From Bernardetia sp963719525 (GTDB lineage: Bacteria; Bacteroidota; Bacteroidia; Cytophagales; Bernardetiaceae), in NCBI GenBank assembly GCA_963719525.1, contig CAVRCG010000001.1, positions 1,364,001 through 1,428,000 on the forward strand: 64,000 nt of DNA. The letters are read 5' to 3'. Below are positions 63,167 to 64,000 of the stretch, in pieces. Positions within the stretch are counted from its first letter, which is position 1, and each line of letters opens with the position of its first letter. The notes under the pieces are model-generated. The model saw only the letters and a program-made list of their open reading frames with translations. It ran no database searches and was not told where the DNA came from. The position numbers and the translations under genes were made by a program.

Positions 63167-63778
63167 TTAATCTGTTCTCCTTCTTATTTCTTTATTAAAT
63201 TCCATATCTCCACAAGAGGAATTTAGAACTTCTATTTCTTCATTTTTCTCTAGCACAAACTTTAAAAATAATTGTTCGTATTGTTTCCATTTTAGAGGAA
63301 CAGGAGGATTTTGACAAGACTTAAGTAAGAAAACTATTAGGTTTTCTTTTTGAAAAATCATTACTCCACTTTTAGCCCAACCTAACTCTGAACTTGGATT
63401 TTTAAGTAATTTAAAAGCGTCTCTTGCGCTTTTTTCATCAGAATATTCATATCTCCTTAAAGTTTTTTCATAAATTTTAGATGATAACAGAGCTTTTTGA
63501 GATACCACTTCATGATTATATTCATTTTCCCAAATCTTGGTAGGTTTTCTAAGCATTGAATCCGAAAAAGCTAAAAGTTTTTCATCTAAGGTTTTCGTAT
63601 TTACTATAACTGTATCTATGGTTTTATTCTCTTCAAAAATACTATCTTTTTCGATTTCCAATGAAGGTAAAATTTCGCTTTGCAAATCCTGTTCTTTGTC
63701 GTTTTCTTTCATCTCACTTTTGCTGGAAGTACAAGCAGAAACAAAAATGAAAACTAGTAATAATAAATTGAATTTCAT
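63167..63778 (-). CDS. Lipoprotein of unknown function
   Basis: The 203-residue protein has lipobox VSAC (about residues 13-16) after MKFNLLLLVFIF, then an acidic Ser/Lys/Glu linker to about residue 60. An ordered domain follows: LDEKLLAFSDSMLRKPTKIWENEYNHEVVSQKALLSSKIYEKTL, RDAFKLLKNPSSELGWAKSGVMIFQKENLIVFLLKSC and a C-terminal pair of Cys (about 155 and 191) that may form a disulfide. The family was not recognised. It lies 90 bases upstream of pheS on the same strand. Confidence 0.75.
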   Translation of the reverse strand: MKFNLLLLVFIFVSACTSSKSEMKENDKEQDLQSEILPSLEIEKDSIFEENKTIDTVIVNTKTLDEKLLAFSDSMLRKPTKIWENEYNHEVVSQKALLSSKIYEKTLRRYEYSDEKSARDAFKLLKNPSSELGWAKSGVMIFQKENLIVFLLKSCQNPPVPLKWKQYEQLFLKFVLEKNEEIEVLNSSCGDMEFNKEIRRRTD

Positions 63779-63860
63779 AATTTAACTTATTTTTTGAGAA
63801 TACAGTCAGTCTACTGACGCAATTTAGCTAAATACAGTCAATCAATAAACTCTATTCCAT

Positions 63861-63893
63861 AAAAAAACGAATTATCGTTTAAAATAATTCGTT
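63861..63893 (-). terminator. Terminator of the gene at the right edge
   Basis: AACGAATTAT/ATAATTCGTT hairpin with an A7 run at 63861-63867 (T run on the minus strand), about 35 bases past the stop at 63928. Confidence 0.7.
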
Positions 63894-63927
63894 CTTGTAC
63901 ATAAAGAAAAAAAGAAGTCGTCTTATT

Positions 63928-64000
63928 CTAAACCAATTCCACCACATTTTTCGGTTTCCTTTTATTCGTTTTCCTATCAACTTTTATCTTCTTAGCTTCT
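63928..64000 (-). CDS. C-terminal end of a gene entering from the right edge (partial)
   Basis: An open minus-strand frame runs from the window edge to TAG at 63928-63930 and encodes EAKKIKVDRKTNKRKPKNVV then ELV. It is strongly basic, and the following terminator supports a real gene end. It is too short to identify. Confidence 0.4.
   Translation of the reverse strand, partial: EAKKIKVDRKTNKRKPKNVVELV

Overview
The window is AT-rich DNA from a member of the Bacteroidota, most likely a marine Cytophagales-type gliding bacterium (inference). The evidence is type IX secretion (T9SS) C-terminal sorting domains at 320-1639 and 2616-5117, three GldN-family genes, a bacillithiol gene (bshC), M43 and GEVED secreted-protein architecture, DUF983 and MbnP families, several TTG starts and few Shine-Dalgarno sites. 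No tRNA, rRNA, CRISPR array, transposase or phage gene was seen.

Layout. 1-5.1 kb holds secreted metalloproteases and a lipoprotein. 5.8-8.8 kb holds three tandem gldN paralogues, the first with a frameshift in its signal peptide. 9-12.1 kb is a tandem array of five small STAS/SEC14-like genes, one broken by TGA, with a broken GNAT gene among them. 13-14 kb is a gene desert with two MITE-like elements. 14-34 kb is mostly housekeeping and envelope genes (acyl-CoA dehydrogenase, bshC, mazG, hsp20, mscS, a TonB receptor, gluQ, mpg, a MaoC dehydratase, threonine dehydrogenase, MbnP), interrupted by an accessory pair, TcmP plus a Gp37/Gp68-like three-cysteine protein (20.5-22.2 kb). 34.6-41.2 kb is a complete four-gene Wadjet-type anti-plasmid operon (jetABCD), just downstream of a MITE with 21-bp inverted ends and a 9-bp target duplication. 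41.3-54.9 kb holds a second mscS, glycosyltransferases, a heptapeptide-repeat protein, ridA, thiolase, a polytopic membrane protein between palindromic elements, cdd and glmM. 55-64 kb holds hemC, a 2OG oxygenase, 3-hydroxyanthranilate dioxygenase, an RRM protein, a biotin carrier, DUF983, trpA, an SSB-tailed DUF3127 protein and pheS.

Two patterns stand out. First, intergenic DNA is full of short palindromic and MITE-like families. Five recognisable elements or families have matching inverted ends, and two single elements plus one family copy are flanked by direct repeats. Second, at least 14 genes carry a one- or two-base lesion or an in-frame stop. They include pheS (two TGA codons), bshC, gluQ, mpg and mscS, which are normally conserved. 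The density and the essentiality of pheS suggest sequence or assembly error for many of them, so the pseudogene labels describe the sequence as given and are not a claim about the living organism.
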